54,957 bases of DNA from an uncultured Clostridia bacterium (GTDB lineage Bacteria; Bacillota; Clostridia; TANB77; CAG-508), in the NCBI GenBank assembly GCA_944387495.1, contig CALXFD010000010.1, positions 1 to 54,957 on the forward strand, in the 5' to 3' direction. This document shows, in pieces, positions 36,668-45,641 of the stretch. The translations under genes were made by a program, and so were the position numbers. How positions within the stretch are numbered: the first letter of the stretch is position 1; the number at the start of each line of letters is the position of its first letter. The notes under the pieces were generated by a model, which was not told the DNA's origin, did not search any database, and saw only the letters and a program-made list of their open reading frames with translations.

Positions 36668-38134
36668 CTAATCCCCTATCGGCGCATAATCATCTGTTAC
36701 CACTTCTTTATCACTTTCAAAGTTTTTTATTTCATTTTCCAATAATTCTTCATATTCTTGTGTTTTTTCTTCATTTATTGAATTTTCTCCCTTAAAACCA
36801 ACTAGGATTAAATTTTGTCTTTCTTGGTTATTAGTTTCTGGTCTTACTTTAAATATTTTTACACTATCAAATACAGCTTTATATGTACTATATTCATACT
36901 TTATAAAATCTGTTTCTTCTCCTTCAAGTGATGATATTATATTTGTAAACACAATACCATTTTCATTCAAATTTTCATATGCTTTTTTCATTGCTTCATA
37001 TGTTGTTAATTCAAATGGAGCATTTACTCCTTTAAATGCATCTATTAATATAGCATCATACTTTTTGTCATTATAGTTTAAAAAGCTTCTTCCATCTGTT
37101 GTATATATTTTTAAATTTAGATTAGTTGTATCTAATCCAAATTCTTGCTCTGATATTTCTGTCATTTTACTATCTATTTCTACTACATCAATTTTTTTAT
37201 TTTCATATTTTTCTAAAAAATGCATTGGATATGTATATGCTGCTCCTCCTATCATTAATACATCATTTGCATTTTTGTTGTAATATTCAAATAAATCATA
37301 ATATTTTAGATATTCTGCTCCCATTTCTCCTGTTTCTTGATTTATGTAGGATTCTAATCCTGTATCTACTTGTAATGTTTTATATTTATTTTGTTCTGTT
37401 GCTACTTCTGTTACCCATATTCTACTATATTCTGAATCTACATCTTTTATTATGTCTGGATTATTTATTTTAAATATATAACCTCCTAAAAAATTTAAGG
37501 CTATTATTACAATTAATTCTACTAACATTAATATATAATATTTTTTAGTTTTATTTTTTAATAGCATAATTGATAATATCCATAATAATATTGAGCATCC
37601 TAAAACAATATTTCTTACTCCTAAGTTTGGTATAAGTATAAATCCTGCAAAAAATGTGCCAAATATGCTTCCTATTGTTGATAATGATGAAATTTTTCCT
37701 GATGTTGCTCCTATATTATCTATATTACTATTTTTTAGCTTTACTGCTATTGGTGATACTGCTGCTAATAAAAAGCTTGGTATTCCAAATACTATTGTTG
37801 CTGATAATATTGCTACTATTATTAATTGTTCTAAATATTTAGCTAATGTGTTTACAAATACAACTTCTAAAATAGGAATTAAACTTGTCGCTATTGCTGC
37901 TATTGATAAATAGTTTGATAATATATTTATATCATTTTCCTTATTTTTATCTGCTACTTTTCCTCCTAGCCAATAACCTATACTCATACTTGTTAGCATA
38001 ATTCCTATTATACTTGTCCATATTAAATTGGAACTTCCTACATATGGTGATAATATCCTTGATGCTATAAGTTCTAAAATCATTGTTAATGCTCCACTTA
38101 AAAATACAGTAATTTCTAGCTTATATTTCTTCAT
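36668..38134 (-). CDS. Fused membrane / spermidine-synthase-like protein
   Basis: A 488-residue protein. Residues 1-215 contain about seven membrane helices (LEITVFLSGALTMILELIASRIL, SSLSTIGSIFGTFFAGFIL). Residues 230-488 form a Rossmann-type methyltransferase/spermidine synthase fold: DVLMIGGAAYTYP as motif I, DVVEIDSKMTEIS with the acidic ribose contact, and DAILIDAFKG. It may transfer aminopropyl groups or act on lipids; no SAM decarboxylase is nearby. The C-terminus is DDYAPIGD, slightly different from the usual DDYAPxEY ending, which may reflect a late frameshift. GGAGGAG precedes the ATG. Confidence 0.8.
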   Translation of the reverse strand: MKKYKLEITVFLSGALTMILELIASRILSPYVGSSNLIWTSIIGIMLTSMSIGYWLGGKVADKNKENDINILSNYLSIAAIATSLIPILEVVFVNTLAKYLEQLIIVAILSATIVFGIPSFLLAAVSPIAVKLKNSNIDNIGATSGKISSLSTIGSIFGTFFAGFILIPNLGVRNIVLGCSILLWILSIMLLKNKTKKYYILMLVELIVIIALNFLGGYIFKINNPDIIKDVDSEYSRIWVTEVATEQNKYKTLQVDTGLESYINQETGEMGAEYLKYYDLFEYYNKNANDVLMIGGAAYTYPMHFLEKYENKKIDVVEIDSKMTEISEQEFGLDTTNLNLKIYTTDGRSFLNYNDKKYDAILIDAFKGVNAPFELTTYEAMKKAYENLNENGIVFTNIISSLEGEETDFIKYEYSTYKAVFDSVKIFKVRPETNNQERQNLILVGFKGENSINEEKTQEYEELLENEIKNFESDKEVVTDDYAPIGD

Positions 38135-38224
38135 ATCTCCTCCGTTTACATCTAAATTTCTGATTTCATTTACTTTGTAGGTTCTTGTTTATAATTATAC
38201 TTGCTTTTTATTTTTTGGAGCTAA

Positions 38225-40294
38225 TTACTTTTTATTTTTAGTCTTTTTAGTTTTTGAAGTTCTTTTTCGTGTAGTCTTTTTCTCTACTTTATTTTCTTCA
38301 CTATTTTCGTCCCACTTTTCACCTTTTTTAGGCTTATTCCATGATATATAATCACATGATTTTGGGTTGTTCTCACATATATAATAATTTTTTCTTCTTT
38401 TTGTTTTTCTAACTTGTACTTTTCCTCCACATTTTGGGCAAGGTACATCAATTGTTTCTACTATTGGTTTTGTATTTTTACATTCTGGGTAACCTGGACA
38501 TGCTAAAAATTTGCCAAATCTTCCATATTTATATACCATCATTCTTCCACATTTTTCACATGGTACATCTGATACTTCTTCAACCAATTCTACATGTTCT
38601 AATTCTTTTTCTACTTTTTCTATTTCTTTTTCAAATGGTCCATAAAATTCTCTTATCATTTTTTTCCATTCTTCATGTCCTTCTGCTATTTCGTCAAATT
38701 CATTTTCTATTTTTGCTGTGAATTCTACATTTATAACATCTGAAAAATTTTCTGTTAATAATTTATTTACTACTTTTCCTAATTCTGTTGGTACTAATTG
38801 TTTTTGTTCTTTTTCTATATATCTTCTTTCTAGTATTGTTGTTATTGTTGGTGAATATGTACTTGGTCTTCCTATTCCTTTTTCTTCTAATGCTTTAACT
38901 AAACTTGCTTCTGTGTATCTTGCTGGTGGTTCTGTAAAGCTTTGTTTTGGGTTTATTTTATTTAAAATTACTTCTTCATTTTCTTGTAGTTCTGGTAAAA
39001 TTCCTTCTTCTTCTTTTTCTTCATTATCTGTACCTTCTACATAAAGTGTCATAAAACCTTTAAACTTTAAAGATTGACCATTTGCTTTAAAATCATATTC
39101 ATTTGCTTTTATATTTACTGACATTGTATTAAATACAGCTGGTGCCATTTGACTAGCTAAAAATCTATTATAAATTAATTTATACAATTTATATTGGTCT
39201 TTTGTTAAACTATCTTTTATTTCTTCTGGTGATATATCTATATATGTTGGTCTTATTGCTTCATGAGCATCTTGTGCATCTTTCTTTGCTTTGTAATATC
39301 TATTTTCATAATAATTTTCTCCATAGATTTTTGTTATTTGTTGTTTTGCAACTGCTCTTGCTTCTTCTGATATTCTTGTTGAATCAGTTCTCATATATGT
39401 TATAAGACCTACTGTTCCTTTTTCTGGTATTTTAACACCTTCATATAAACCTTGGGCTACTGACATTGTTTTCTTTAATGTAAAGCCTAATTTTCTTGAT
39501 GCTTCTTGTTGCATTGTACTTGTAGTAAAAGGTGGCGCAGGAGTTCTTTTCTTTTCGCCTTTTTTTACTTCATTTACTATATATTTTGCATTTTTTATAT
39601 TTTTCAAAATTTCGTCTACTTCTTCTTTTGAATGTAATTCTTGTTTTTTTCCATTCTTACCATAGAAACGAGCTTCAAATTCTTTTTTATCTTTTTCATC
39701 ATGTAATTGTGCATATATATTCCAATATTCTTCTGGAATAAAGTTTTCTATTTCATTTTCTCTATCCACAATTAATTTTACTGCAACTGATTGTACTCTA
39801 CCAGCTGATAAACCTCTTTTTACTTTTTTCCATAATACAGGACTAATTTTATATCCTACTATTCTATCTAATACTCTTCTTGCTTGTTGCGCATCTACTA
39901 AATTGATATCAATATCTCTTGGCTCTTTTATAGCTTTTTGAACTGCTGATTTTGTTATTTCATTAAAAGTTACTCTTGTGATTTTCTCTTTATCTTCATC
40001 AAGTATTGTAGCTAAATGCCATGCTATTGCTTCTCCTTCACGGTCAGGGTCAGTTGCGATATATATTTTTTTTGCTTTTTTCCCATCTTTTTTTAAGGAT
40101 TTTATTAATTCTCCTTTTCCTCTTATATTTATATATTTAGGTTCAAAATCATGTTCTATATCTATTCCCATAGTAGACTTAGGTAAATCTCTTACATGTC
40201 CCATAGATGCTACTACTTTTGTATTTCCTCCTAGGAATTTTTTTATAGTATTGGCTTTGGCTGGTGATTCAACTATAATTAATTTATCTGCCAT
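38225..40294 (-). CDS. topA: DNA topoisomerase I
   Basis: A 689-residue type IA topoisomerase that removes negative supercoils. TOPRIM motifs are LIIVESPAKANTIKKFLG and ATDPDREGEAIAWHL. The catalytic Tyr is near residue 298 (LITYMRTDSTRISEEA). Two C-terminal zinc ribbons follow (CEKCGRMMVYKYGRFGKFLAC and CPKCGGKVQV), then a basic tail. AGGGAGG precedes the ATG. The 289-bp hairpin element starts about 70 bp upstream of the gene, and a TATAAT at 40323-40328 on the minus strand leaves the -10 region intact. Confidence 0.97.
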   Translation of the reverse strand: MADKLIIVESPAKANTIKKFLGGNTKVVASMGHVRDLPKSTMGIDIEHDFEPKYINIRGKGELIKSLKKDGKKAKKIYIATDPDREGEAIAWHLATILDEDKEKITRVTFNEITKSAVQKAIKEPRDIDINLVDAQQARRVLDRIVGYKISPVLWKKVKRGLSAGRVQSVAVKLIVDRENEIENFIPEEYWNIYAQLHDEKDKKEFEARFYGKNGKKQELHSKEEVDEILKNIKNAKYIVNEVKKGEKKRTPAPPFTTSTMQQEASRKLGFTLKKTMSVAQGLYEGVKIPEKGTVGLITYMRTDSTRISEEARAVAKQQITKIYGENYYENRYYKAKKDAQDAHEAIRPTYIDISPEEIKDSLTKDQYKLYKLIYNRFLASQMAPAVFNTMSVNIKANEYDFKANGQSLKFKGFMTLYVEGTDNEEKEEEGILPELQENEEVILNKINPKQSFTEPPARYTEASLVKALEEKGIGRPSTYSPTITTILERRYIEKEQKQLVPTELGKVVNKLLTENFSDVINVEFTAKIENEFDEIAEGHEEWKKMIREFYGPFEKEIEKVEKELEHVELVEEVSDVPCEKCGRMMVYKYGRFGKFLACPGYPECKNTKPIVETIDVPCPKCGGKVQVRKTKRRKNYYICENNPKSCDYISWNKPKKGEKWDENSEENKVEKKTTRKRTSKTKKTKNKK

Positions 40295-40366
40295 TTATGC
40301 CCTCCTTATTTTTTCTTATTTTCTATTATAGTATTCTAGCTTAAATTTTAATATTTTGCAAGTTTT

Positions 40367-40655
40367 ATTCAATTAATAATTTGAACTAGTGGGCAAAAGT
40401 TTAGTATATTGCCCACTTCCAGAGTGAACTATATAAAATATTTATGCAGTGACGAATGCGACCGGAAATAGCCGTACGCATTCTTAGCAACAAGTAAATG
40501 AGGGCGCGTCCTCACGAGAGGCTCGTTTACTTTTGATTAGAATGCGTAGGCTATGAGAGGGAAGCCGAGGAACGGAATAAATATTTTATATAGTTCACTC
40601 TGGAAGCGGGCGATATACTAAACTTTTGTCCACTAGTTCAAATTATTAGTTGAAT
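40367..40655 (+). ncRNA. 289-bp hairpin element with a structured GC-rich core
   Basis: Arms 40367-40444 and 40578-40655 (78 bp each) are complementary except for four positions, three of which are G.U pairs when read on the + strand. The core 40445-40577 folds on: ATAGCC and ACGCATTC pair with GAATGCGT and GGCTAT, and AAGTAAATGAG pairs with CTCGTTTACTT around a GC-rich tip. Each arm also holds its own hairpin near the tip (AGTGGGCAA with TTGCCCACT). No protein is encoded. The plan equals that of 1051-1360, and short blocks (AGCCGTAC, CAGTGAC) occur in both cores. RNA family unassigned. Confidence 0.6.
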
Positions 40656-40677
40656 TTTATATTATTTAATGTACTTA

Positions 40678-40995
40678 TTAAAATTCTTGCTTACTTAAAT
40701 CTGTCAAAATATATTCAGCAGAAACAGGTGTAACATCATTTTCTTTAAACATTTTTAAGATTTTTTCTATTTGCACTTCATCATTTGATAAAAACTCTAT
40801 TTCTTTTGTTTCTATTTCTATATCATTTTGCATATAAGATGTTTTTACTATACTAATACCATATTTAGGCTTATTTTGTCTTAGATTATTTTCCTCGTCA
40901 CTTTTTTTATAATATTCTAATTTTATAGGATATTGTATCCCTGCTTCTAATAATTTTTCTTTTTCTATAAATTTGCCTCCAAAAAATGTTCTCAT
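40678..40995 (-). CDS. Small conserved protein, possibly DUF6514
   Basis: A 105-residue soluble protein. The pattern IKLEYYKK, KYGISIVKT and a C-terminal IEKILKMFKENDVTPVSAEYIL resembles short clostridial DUF6514 proteins from memory; function unknown. No signal peptide or metal motif. A strong ribosome binding site (AAAGGAGG) precedes the ATG. Its stop lies 23 bp from the right arm of the hairpin element, which would serve as its terminator. Confidence 0.5.
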   Translation of the reverse strand: MRTFFGGKFIEKEKLLEAGIQYPIKLEYYKKSDEENNLRQNKPKYGISIVKTSYMQNDIEIETKEIEFLSNDEVQIEKILKMFKENDVTPVSAEYILTDLSKQEF

Positions 40996-41431
40996 AAAAT
41001 CCTCCTTTTTTCATTCGTACCTTTCCATGATACTCCTAGACTGGCGAATTATCAAGCATTTTTCATCGCAAATTATTTCAATAAATTCTATTTTTTGATA
41101 ATATATTTTTCTATTCGATTTATCTTTATGATATTTTACTTTTTTTGCTATTTTTATTTTATTATATTTTTAGAAAATCTTTATAAAAATTATATATATT
41201 ATTTTTAATTAATTTATTTTATAAATTGTTCATCTTAATATTTTTTATTGAAATTTTAACTTTTTATTTGATTTACTAATCTATAATGTCTAACACAGTG
41301 TCGTTATTTGTCATATTTTTCTTATTTGATAAAATTTTCTTGTTTTTCCCTATTTTTCGATGGACTTAGACATTTTTTGCATTGTATAATAAATATAATA
41401 ATATTTTTTATCTCTTCTATTATTTACTTAA
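40996..41431. other. Intergenic stretch with no gene seen
   Basis: About 440 bp of very AT-rich DNA. I see no ORF with a ribosome binding site on either strand. A TATAAT at 41385 has no -35 at a usable distance. The part up to about 41100 presumably holds the promoter of the small gene at 40678. Confidence 0.5.
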
Positions 41432-41467
41432 AAATAGTAGTAATCTTTTATTATATTACTACTATTT
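41432..41467 (-). terminator. Terminator of the DnaB-like gene
   Basis: A perfect 13-bp stem (AAATAGTAGTAAT with ATTACTACTATTT) with T-rich flanks, just past the stop. Confidence 0.75.
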
Positions 41468-41483
41468 CTCTTTTAGCTTTTTA

Positions 41484-43226
41484 TTATATTCCTTGTTTTA
41501 ATCTTAAATATCCTAATTCTTCCCAACTATTATATGCTAAATTTAATCTAAATAATAATTTAGGTTTAGGTCCTGCCCTATTTTTATCTACAATACATGA
41601 ATAATATCTTACATCTGGGTCTTCAAATTTTTCTAAGTTATAATATTTAGTGTCTACTTCTTTTAAAGAATATTCATATTCTTCATATGTATCTCTATTA
41701 ATTTGTTTTATTAAGCATAGTGTATCTAATACTTCTTTTACTGTTCTACTTACTGCTAAATCATTTACATCTAAGTTTATTGGTAAAGTTTCTTTTTCTG
41801 CTAATTGTAATGATGAACATATAAATATTCCAAAGTTTTGTGCAATATTTGACAAAATTGTTGCTGTTTTCTTTATTTCTTCTCCATTTCCTATATTGTC
41901 AGTATCTGTTTTTAATGTATCATAAAATACATATTCTATTTTTTCTTTATAATAATAATTTATAATTACTTTTTTTAGCTCATCATTTGTATGGTCTGTT
42001 ATATTTATAAAGTAAATAGAATTATTAATTTGTTTATTTACACAATCTGTGGCTTTTATAGTTTTAACAAATTCTGATGATTGTTTTGCTAATCTTTTTA
42101 CAAAATCTTTTTGCTTTTCATCTTTTTGTTTTACTATAAATCCTTGTTCATCAACTTCAACTTCTTTTGGGTTATCTGCTTTAAATTTAAAATCTAATAT
42201 TTCATTTTCTGATTTATGTAATACTTGTCCATGTAATTTTTGTATTTCTGGATTATTAATTATTGTTGTTATTAAGCATAATTTCATTTTTTCTTCTGAC
42301 ATTTCATTTGAAATTACTAATACTTTTTTATTATGCACAAATGCAGTATATGCAGCCAAATTTATTGCAAATCTACTTTTACCTGAGTTTGATGGCATCG
42401 CATATGCCATTGTTTCCCCTTTTCTTATTCCTTTAAATACTTTTGTTAATATTGGGAATGGTAAGTCTAGTCCTGTTGTAAGATTATTTTCTCCCTCTTC
42501 TAAAAATTTTGTTAAATCTTTATTTAATATTGATTGTTTAAACTTTTCTGTTACTGTTACTTGATTAACAGCACTCTCAACTTCTTCTACTGACATTTTA
42601 TCATATAATTCATAATTTATGATATCTACTATTTTATCTTGTATACTTTTTATTGGATTGCTTAAATAATTTTTTCTAAGTACAAATAGCTTTTTCAAAT
42701 CTCTGTATACTATTTCCATATCATAATTTTCATTTTGAACTAATTTTTTTAATTCATATTTTAAATTATATGCTTCTTCTGTGTCTTTTGAAAAACTAAA
42801 TCCTTGTTTTGCTATTTCTGGCGTATATGCTCCACCTTCTGTAAATAAAACACTTTTATATAAATTTAATATTTGTGGGTCTTCAAAAAAACAATCTTCA
42901 TATAAAAAGAAGTATCTTGAAATTGATTTTGGGTTTGTTAGTAAAAGTCCTAAAAATATATGTTCTAATTTTATATTACTTAATTTTTTTGGTATTATTC
43001 CATCATTTGCTTCTTCTTTTTCTTCGCTTGCAGTTTTTCCTATTGTCTTTCTAACTCCTTTTATTTTTGTTTTACTATTATTTAATTCTTCTATTTTATT
43101 TATTGCTTCTACATATTTTTCTTGTTCTATTAATTCTTTAATATCTTCAATTTGAGTTTTATTTCTAGAAGTTACTGGTATTTTTTCTATTAAACTATAT
43201 ATTCTATCAATTTGAGCTTTTCCCAT
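41484..43226 (-). CDS. DnaB-like helicase-domain protein
   Basis: A 580-residue RecA-fold ATPase. Residues 85-190 resemble the DnaB N-terminal helical domain (LEHIFLGLLLTNPKSISRYF). The motor domain starts at about 250 with GLDLPFPILTKVFKGI, then Walker A PSNSGKS and Walker B YVFYDTLKT. The C-terminus matches DnaB (VDKNRAGPKPKLLFRLNLAYNSWEEL). It is longer and more divergent than replicative DnaB (about 450), with an extra N-terminal 80 residues and an insertion around 345-400 (KADNPKEVEVDEQGFIVK). This suggests a second, specialised or element-derived helicase. GAGG precedes the ATG. Its partner and target are unknown. Confidence 0.75.
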   Translation of the reverse strand: MGKAQIDRIYSLIEKIPVTSRNKTQIEDIKELIEQEKYVEAINKIEELNNSKTKIKGVRKTIGKTASEEKEEANDGIIPKKLSNIKLEHIFLGLLLTNPKSISRYFFLYEDCFFEDPQILNLYKSVLFTEGGAYTPEIAKQGFSFSKDTEEAYNLKYELKKLVQNENYDMEIVYRDLKKLFVLRKNYLSNPIKSIQDKIVDIINYELYDKMSVEEVESAVNQVTVTEKFKQSILNKDLTKFLEEGENNLTTGLDLPFPILTKVFKGIRKGETMAYAMPSNSGKSRFAINLAAYTAFVHNKKVLVISNEMSEEKMKLCLITTIINNPEIQKLHGQVLHKSENEILDFKFKADNPKEVEVDEQGFIVKQKDEKQKDFVKRLAKQSSEFVKTIKATDCVNKQINNSIYFINITDHTNDELKKVIINYYYKEKIEYVFYDTLKTDTDNIGNGEEIKKTATILSNIAQNFGIFICSSLQLAEKETLPINLDVNDLAVSRTVKEVLDTLCLIKQINRDTYEEYEYSLKEVDTKYYNLEKFEDPDVRYYSCIVDKNRAGPKPKLLFRLNLAYNSWEELGYLRLKQGI

Positions 43227-43384
43227 AATACTTACCTCATCTCCTCATCTAAAATATATCATAAAAGTTCTTTATCTACAAGTTATTTAAAAATTTTCTT
43301 TATTTCTCAATTTATATACAAGTTTTTCCCTTTACTATTTTAATTATAAATTATATAATAAATATTAATGAAAGAAGGTTATAT

Positions 43385-45610
43385 ATGAATAGTCAACTAC
43401 AAAATGCGAAAGCTTTATTAAATAAATTTTTTGGTTATGAGAATTTCAGACCTGGTCAAGAAGAAATTATTAAACATATATTAAATAATGAGGATTGTTT
43501 AGGTATAATGCCAACAGGTGCAGGAAAATCAATTTGTTATCAAATACCTGCTATGCTTTTTGATGGTATTACAATAGTAGTTTCACCACTTATTTCTTTA
43601 ATGAAAGACCAAGTAGATAGTTTAAACCAAGTTGGAATACCTGCTACATTTATAAATAGTACACTTACTAGTAGCGAATATTCTCAAACTATTATAAACA
43701 TTTTACACAATGTTTATAAAATAATATATATTGCACCAGAAAGGCTAGATACTGATAGTTTCTTAAATTTATTGAAACAATTAAATATATCTATGTTTGC
43801 AATAGATGAAGCACACTGTGTTTCTAGGTGGGGACATGATTTTAGACCTACATATACAGAAATTGCAAATGTTATTTTAAATTTAAAAGTTAGACCTGTT
43901 GTAACTGCTTTTACTGCAACTGCAACAGAACTTGTTAAAGATGACATTATAAATTTGTTACATTTAAAAGAACCTTTTACTCTAACAACAGGATTTGATA
44001 GACCTAATTTATATTTTTCAGTTGAAACTCCTGAAAATAGAAAAGATTTTATTTATAAATATGTAAAAGAACATAGTAATGAATCTGGAATTATATATTG
44101 CCTAACTAGGAAAACTGTGGATAATATTTATGATAATCTATTAAAATTAGGCATAAGTGTGAGCAAATATCATGCTGGTATGACGGAAAAGCAAAGAACT
44201 TTAAATCAGGATGATTTTGTATATGATAGAACTTCTGTTATGGTTGCTACAAATGCTTTTGGTATGGGTATTGATAAATCTAATATTAGATATGTTGTTC
44301 ATTATAACATGCCTCGTGATTTAGAAAGTTATTATCAAGAAGCTGGGCGTGCTGGAAGAGATGGAGATATTTCAAATTGTGTCCTTTTATTTAACCGTTC
44401 AGATATTGTTACTAATAAATTATTAATTGAACAAGGTAATCCATATGGTGAACATTTTTCAGAATATCAAAAATTAAATGAAATGGTTGATTATTGTAAT
44501 ACTGATAAATGTCTTAGAAAATATTTGCTTGAATATTTTGGAGAAACACCTAGCTTTACTCAATGTGATAATTGCAGTAATTGTAATTCTGAAATTGAAA
44601 AAACAGATATCACAATTGATAGCAAAAAGATTTTATCTTGTATTAAAAGAATGCATGAAAGATTTGGTATGGGACTAGTTACAGATGTATTAAAAGGAAC
44701 TAATTCTGCTAAAATACGAAATTTTGGCTTTGATACATTATCTACATATGGTATTATGAAGGATTATTCAAAAGATACTATTAAAAGTTTAATTTCTTTT
44801 TTAGTATCTGAGGGGTATATAAATTATGTTGGAGATAAATATCCAATTCTAACATTAGACATTTCTGCAAATGATGTGTTATTTAAAAATAAATCTGTAT
44901 TTATAAAAAGAAAAATCGAAAAGAGCAAAGTTCAATCTAAAAAGACAAATGTTCTATTAAATTCAGAATATGATGAGAATTTATTTAATATTTTAAAAAG
45001 TGTTAGAATGGAAATTGCATCAAATTTACATATTCCACCTTTTATTGTTTGTACAGACGTATCTTTAAAAGAGATGTCCACATTTTATCCTTTAACTGTG
45101 GAAAGTTTGCTTAAAATTCATGGTATTGGTACAAATAAAGTTGAGCAATATGGAGAAGCTTTTTTAAGTGCAATTAGTAAATATGTATTAGAAAATAATA
45201 TTGATGTAGAAGAACATTTGAAAAAGTTTTCTAATTATAATTCTGTATCTCAAAATGCTCGCCAAAGTTCTTCTGAAACTAGAACAAAAAAACAAGAAAA
45301 ACCTCATAAAGAAGATACTAAAATTGTTTCTTATAATTTATTTAAAGAAGGAAAATCTATTGATGAAATTGTTGCTCTACGTAAATTAACAAAAAATACT
45401 ATTGAAAATCATTTACTTGCTTGTTTTGAAGATGGACTAGATATTAATCTAGATAATTATTTACATACTGAATATAAAGCTCAAATTTGTAGTGCAATTA
45501 AATTACTTGGTACTGAAAAATTAAAACCTTTAAAAGAATACCTACCTGATGAAGTTAGTTATTTTGATATAAAATACTATATTATTGAAATGGAAAAGAT
45601 GATAAAATAA
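43385..45610 (+). CDS. recQ: ATP-dependent DNA helicase RecQ
   Basis: A 741-residue 3'-5' helicase. In order: Walker A GIMPTGAGKSICYQIP (about residue 40), DEAH box IDEAHCVSRWGHDFRP, motif VI QEAGRAGRDG, a zinc-binding RQC region (CLRKYLLEYFGE, CDNCSNC), an HRDC domain (about 530-610, FIVCTDVSLKEMSTFYP, LLKIHGIGTNKVEQYG), and a C-terminal helix-turn-helix (FKEGKSIDEIVALRKLTKNTIENHL) as in clostridial RecQ. GAAGG precedes the ATG. It converges on the Y-family polymerase gene and shares a terminator with it. Confidence 0.96.
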   Translation: MNSQLQNAKALLNKFFGYENFRPGQEEIIKHILNNEDCLGIMPTGAGKSICYQIPAMLFDGITIVVSPLISLMKDQVDSLNQVGIPATFINSTLTSSEYSQTIINILHNVYKIIYIAPERLDTDSFLNLLKQLNISMFAIDEAHCVSRWGHDFRPTYTEIANVILNLKVRPVVTAFTATATELVKDDIINLLHLKEPFTLTTGFDRPNLYFSVETPENRKDFIYKYVKEHSNESGIIYCLTRKTVDNIYDNLLKLGISVSKYHAGMTEKQRTLNQDDFVYDRTSVMVATNAFGMGIDKSNIRYVVHYNMPRDLESYYQEAGRAGRDGDISNCVLLFNRSDIVTNKLLIEQGNPYGEHFSEYQKLNEMVDYCNTDKCLRKYLLEYFGETPSFTQCDNCSNCNSEIEKTDITIDSKKILSCIKRMHERFGMGLVTDVLKGTNSAKIRNFGFDTLSTYGIMKDYSKDTIKSLISFLVSEGYINYVGDKYPILTLDISANDVLFKNKSVFIKRKIEKSKVQSKKTNVLLNSEYDENLFNILKSVRMEIASNLHIPPFIVCTDVSLKEMSTFYPLTVESLLKIHGIGTNKVEQYGEAFLSAISKYVLENNIDVEEHLKKFSNYNSVSQNARQSSSETRTKKQEKPHKEDTKIVSYNLFKEGKSIDEIVALRKLTKNTIENHLLACFEDGLDINLDNYLHTEYKAQICSAIKLLGTEKLKPLKEYLPDEVSYFDIKYYIIEMEKMIK

Positions 45611-45641
45611 AATTTATTTTTTAAATTTTATTTTATCATCT
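45597..45641. terminator. Bidirectional terminator containing both stop codons
   Basis: A perfect 20-bp inverted repeat with a 5-nt loop, starting AGATGATAAAATAAAATTTA. The recQ stop and the stop of the convergent polymerase gene both lie inside it. Confidence 0.85.

Noticed and set aside
41308..41604. A 98-codon + strand frame overlapping the end of the DnaB-like gene.
   Set aside because: No ribosome binding site; it runs through a terminator hairpin and into antisense of a confident gene. The TATAAT at 41385 has no -35 at a usable distance.
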